From an uncultured Prevotellaceae bacterium (GTDB lineage: Bacteria; Bacteroidota; Bacteroidia; Bacteroidales; Bacteroidaceae): 7,945 bases of DNA. Shown in pieces: positions 5,590 to 7,945 of the stretch (the first letter of the stretch is position 1; each line of letters starts with the position of its first letter). The DNA lies in contig CALYTD010000043.1 of assembly GCA_945486445.1 (NCBI GenBank), positions 1-7,945 on the forward strand, written 5' to 3'. Made by a program: the position numbers and the translations under genes. The notes under the pieces were generated by a model. That model saw nothing but the letters and a program-made list of their open reading frames with translations, searched no databases and had not been told where the DNA came from.

Positions 5590-5620
5590 GGTGGCGGCAG
5601 CACGCCGCAGCACCGCCATC
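5590..5620 (+). terminator. Hairpin just after greA, weak terminator
   Basis: GGTGGCGG (5590-5597) pairs with CCGCCATC (5613-5620) over 8 bp with one G-U, around a 15-nt GC-rich loop, five bases after the greA stop. No T-run follows, so intrinsic termination is doubtful. It may protect the greA mRNA 3' end or cause only partial termination before the HIT gene. Confidence 0.4.
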
Positions 5621-5660
5621 AGTGCGGGGCAGCAGGGGGAGACAGTAGCGCTGACACTGC

Positions 5661-5748
5661 AATCAGCACCTCCTTACACTGCAATCAGCACCTAATCACA
5701 ATGTAATCAGCACCTCTTTACGCTGTAATCAGCACCTAATCACAATTC
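5661..5748 (+). repeat. 22-bp tandem array, four units in a 44-bp alternating pattern
   Basis: The 11-bp core AATCAGCACCT is invariant at 5661, 5683, 5705 and 5727, exactly 22 bp apart. The 11-bp tails alternate: units 1 and 3 have CYTTACRCTGY, units 2 and 4 have AATCACAATKY. The higher-order unit is therefore 44 bp, present twice. The bases just before the first core (CTGACACTGC, 5651-5660) also resemble an odd-unit tail, suggesting an eroded fifth unit. The array fills the gap between greA and the HIT gene. The same motif occurs behind the SDR gene at 2205-2248. Two helical turns per unit would place every core on the same DNA face. Confidence 0.9.
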
Positions 5749-5816
5749 AACGTCATTGCCCCCGCCTCACCGCAGCAGCGTGAAGCAAGGAGGGAGACAA
5801 TAAAATCATCACGAAA

Positions 5817-6209
5817 ATGGACATCTTTTCAAAAATAGCCGCTGGCGAGATACCCAGTTACAAATGCGCAGAGAACGAGGAGTTCTATGCCTTTCTCGAC
5901 ATCAGCCCCGTGGTAAGGGGGCACGTACTCGTAATACCCCGCCGTGAGGTGGACTACATCTTCGACATGGAGGACGACGAGCTCTCACGCTTCCACGTAT
6001 TCGCAAAACGTGTGGCAAAAGCTATCAAGGCCGCTTTCCCATGCAAGAAGGTAGGAATGTCAGTATTCGGTCTGGAGGTACCACACGCCCACATACACCT
6101 CATGCCCATGAACAGCGAGGGCGACATGGACTTCCGTCGCGAGAAACTACAACTGTCACAGGAGGAGATGCAGGAGATAGCAGCGAAGATACGCGAGGCC
6201 TTCGTATAA
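5817..6209 (+). CDS. HIT-family nucleotide hydrolase/transferase (HINT-like)
   Basis: This 130-residue protein shows the histidine-triad motif HAHIHLM (90-96) preceded by GLEVP. The middle His92 is the expected nucleophile in hydrolysis of AMP-lysine-type or other nucleoside phosphoramidates and dinucleotides. The N-terminus IFSKIAAGEIPSYKCAENEEFYAFLDI and RGHVLVIPRREVDYIFDM are typical of the bacterial HINT branch, and length is normal. The natural substrate is unknown. The ATG at 5817 starts the family's MDIFSKI sequence. The gene lies 232 bp after greA, behind the repeat array, with no consensus TAnnTTTG promoter visible in that gap. Read-through from greA is therefore plausible. The TonB receptor gene starts 36 bp later. 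Confidence 0.93.
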   Translation: MDIFSKIAAGEIPSYKCAENEEFYAFLDISPVVRGHVLVIPRREVDYIFDMEDDELSRFHVFAKRVAKAIKAAFPCKKVGMSVFGLEVPHAHIHLMPMNSEGDMDFRREKLQLSQEEMQEIAAKIREAFV

Positions 6210-6245
6210 CACACCACAAGAAAACACATAGACACAACATTGATT

Positions 6246-7945
6246 ATGCCCATAAAAATAATCAGCATACTGCTTCTGCTCGCCATCACCACCACGGCGC
6301 AGGCACAGAAGACAGACGGCAAGAAGAACAAGATAGAAGACCAGTTGCTCAACGAGATTCAGGTAACAGGACGCAGGTCAACAATGAAACTGAAGGTTGA
6401 CCGCAAGGAGTTTGACGTGGCAAGCCTCATAACCGCCGCCGGACAGACGGCAAGCGAAGTGCTGGAGAACATACCGTCAGTAGAGGTTGACAACGACGGC
6501 AACGTATCACTACGTGGCAACTCAAGCGTGGAAGTATGGATAAACGGACGTGCCAGCGGACTGACCAGCGACAACCGCGCGCAGATACTGCAACAACTGC
6601 CAGCAGAAAGCATAGAACGCATAGAGGTAATAGACAACCCCTCGGCGAAGTTCTCGGCCGAAGGCTCGGCGGGCATAATCAACATCGTGCTGAAAAAAGA
6701 ACGAAAAAGCGGATACTACGGCTCCATGCAGGCCGGAGTCAGCACCAGAGGAGGAGCAAACACGTCATTCAACATCAACTATAACTCATCAAAACTCGAC
6801 GCATACCTCAACATAGGCTACCGCCACAGAGAGAACGTAGGACGCAACGAGAGCACGCAGGACAACATAACCAACGGTGTGCCCACAACATACGAACGCC
6901 ATCTCACAAAAGAAAACAGATGGGGTAACATGCTCTTCACACGCGCAGGAGCCACATGGCACGTAACAGGCAAGGACGACATCAGCCTGAACGGAATGAT
7001 GTTCACAGGCAAGAACAAGGGAACATCATCCACACCTTATTATTACGGGACATATACCAGCACGGGAGAGGTGCTTGAACGCATAAGGCAGAGGGACACC
7101 TACTCCGGCGGTCCGATGGACATGTACAACGTGGAGTTCAACTATCGTCACAACTTCACGGACAAACACTTCATTGACTTCATCGTGTCACACAACAGAT
7201 GGAAGTCTGACAACGACAACATCTATCAGGACTCCGTCTATTATGTGGATGGCACAGTGCCCACAACAAGCACATACCAGTCACGACCCCTTAACATAAA
7301 CAACCGCAGGACAGAGGTAAGGCTGGACTATGAGAACCCAATCACAGAACACCTGAAACTGGAAGCCGGGTACAACGGCAACTTCTCACACGAGAACACA
7401 CCGCAGTACTCATACGAAGCACAGGACTGGTACGGCGAAAACCTTATAGAAGACCAGAACTACTTCAACCGCTTCACCTACGACAACAACGTACACGCCC
7501 TGTACACCACGCTGTCACTCAACAAAGACAAGTTCGGCATCATGGCAGGACTGCGCGGAGAATACTGGCGCGTAAAGACAGAATCACTGAACTGGATGCA
7601 AGAACACGGAGTAGCAGAAAAAGAACAACCATTCAAGAAAGACTACTTCCAACTGTTCCCCTCAGTATTCATGTCATACCAACTGACACCCACACAACAA
7701 CTGCAACTGAACTACACACGCCGCCTAAGACGCCCATGGGGAGGAGAACTAAACAACTTCCGCAACACCAGCGACGCCACAATGGTATCCTTCGGTAACC
7801 CGGAACTGACACCAGAGTATTCCAGTTCCTTCTCACTGAACTACCTGAAACAGTGGGATATGCACTCACTGCTCGTGTCAGGATACTACCGTCCCACGAC
7901 AGACGTGATACAACGCATCAACTATCGCAACCAAAGCGACCAGAT
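6246..7945 (+). CDS. TonB-dependent outer-membrane receptor, OMP_b-brl_3-like, 3' end missing
   Basis: From the ATG at 6246 the frame is open for 566 codons to the right edge without a stop, and related proteins run to roughly 800 residues. Residues 1-20 are a signal peptide with a probable cut at AQA-QK. A plug domain follows at once (about 33-152): NEIQVTGRR, ASEVLENIPSVEVDNDGNVSLRGNSSVEVWINGR, ERIEVIDNPSAKFSAEGSAGIINIVLKK. The rest is an aromatic-rich barrel, including NYTRRLRRPWGGELN and FGNPELTPEYS, characteristic of the outer-membrane beta-barrel protein 3 group. The carboxypeptidase-regulatory-like domain common at the N-terminus of this group is absent. No SusD partner is visible, so the ligand cannot be predicted. 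Codons are markedly A/C-ending (ACA, AAC, ATA). It follows the HIT gene by 36 bp and is probably co-transcribed. Confidence 0.9.
   Translation, partial: MPIKIISILLLLAITTTAQAQKTDGKKNKIEDQLLNEIQVTGRRSTMKLKVDRKEFDVASLITAAGQTASEVLENIPSVEVDNDGNVSLRGNSSVEVWINGRASGLTSDNRAQILQQLPAESIERIEVIDNPSAKFSAEGSAGIINIVLKKERKSGYYGSMQAGVSTRGGANTSFNINYNSSKLDAYLNIGYRHRENVGRNESTQDNITNGVPTTYERHLTKENRWGNMLFTRAGATWHVTGKDDISLNGMMFTGKNKGTSSTPYYYGTYTSTGEVLERIRQRDTYSGGPMDMYNVEFNYRHNFTDKHFIDFIVSHNRWKSDNDNIYQDSVYYVDGTVPTTSTYQSRPLNINNRRTEVRLDYENPITEHLKLEAGYNGNFSHENTPQYSYEAQDWYGENLIEDQNYFNRFTYDNNVHALYTTLSLNKDKFGIMAGLRGEYWRVKTESLNWMQEHGVAEKEQPFKKDYFQLFPSVFMSYQLTPTQQLQLNYTRRLRRPWGGELNNFRNTSDATMVSFGNPELTPEYSSSFSLNYLKQWDMHSLLVSGYYRPTTDVIQRINYRNQSDQ

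Noticed and set aside
5378..5662. Antisense open frame over greA
   Set aside because: It is a shadow of a clear greA gene, with no family resemblance and its start inside the downstream repeat gap.
5661..5748. CRISPR array
   Set aside because: The units are only 22 bp, the 11-bp tails alternate between two types instead of being unique spacers, and no cas gene is present.
1..7945. Insertion sequence, phage or defence system genes
   Set aside because: All recognised proteins are core metabolic, transcription or envelope types. No transposase, integrase, nuclease or toxin-like product was seen.

Overview
The window looks like chromosomal DNA of a Bacteroidales bacterium, most likely Prevotellaceae. 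The evidence is protein content (a DUF6242-type surface lipoprotein next to a DUF6089/PorG-type protein, a gluconate 5-dehydrogenase-like SDR of the Bacteroidetes form, an OMP_b-brl_3-like TonB receptor) and promoters of the Bacteroidetes pattern TTTG-N20-TAnnTTTG. Genus was not tested by any search.

Layout: the left half is transcribed leftwards. From right to left it holds an acetyl-CoA hydrolase/succinyl-CoA:acetate CoA-transferase family gene (3193-4695) and, 63 bp on, an SDR oxidoreductase (2320-3129) ending in a strong hairpin (2263-2302). A 599-bp non-coding, repeat- and palindrome-rich interval follows. Then come a surface lipoprotein with an Asp-box beta-propeller (275-1720) and, 16 bp on, the N-terminal part of a PorG/DUF6089 protein running off the left edge. 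The right half is transcribed rightwards: a candidate structured small RNA or long leader (about 4852-5061), greA (5120-5584), a 22-bp periodic repeat array, a HIT-family hydrolase (5817-6209) and a TonB-dependent outer-membrane receptor open at the right edge (6246-7945).

The two halves diverge from a back-to-back pair of well-formed promoters between 4748 and 4846. The leftward CoA-transferase/SDR pair is central and sugar-acid metabolism. The lipoprotein/PorG pair belongs to the cell envelope. The rightward block combines a transcription factor, a nucleotide-handling enzyme and an outer-membrane receptor.

The most unusual content is non-coding. An 11-bp core, AATCAGCACCT, repeats four times at exactly 22 bp behind greA, with alternating tails that make a 44-bp higher-order unit. 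The same 44-bp unit (33 of 44 positions identical by eye) appears behind the SDR gene on the other strand, in the same orientation relative to its upstream gene and again on a 22-bp phase. A long imperfect inverted repeat (1812-1875) and the possible 6S-like RNA upstream of greA are the next best leads. No tRNA, rRNA, CRISPR array, transposase or phage gene was seen.
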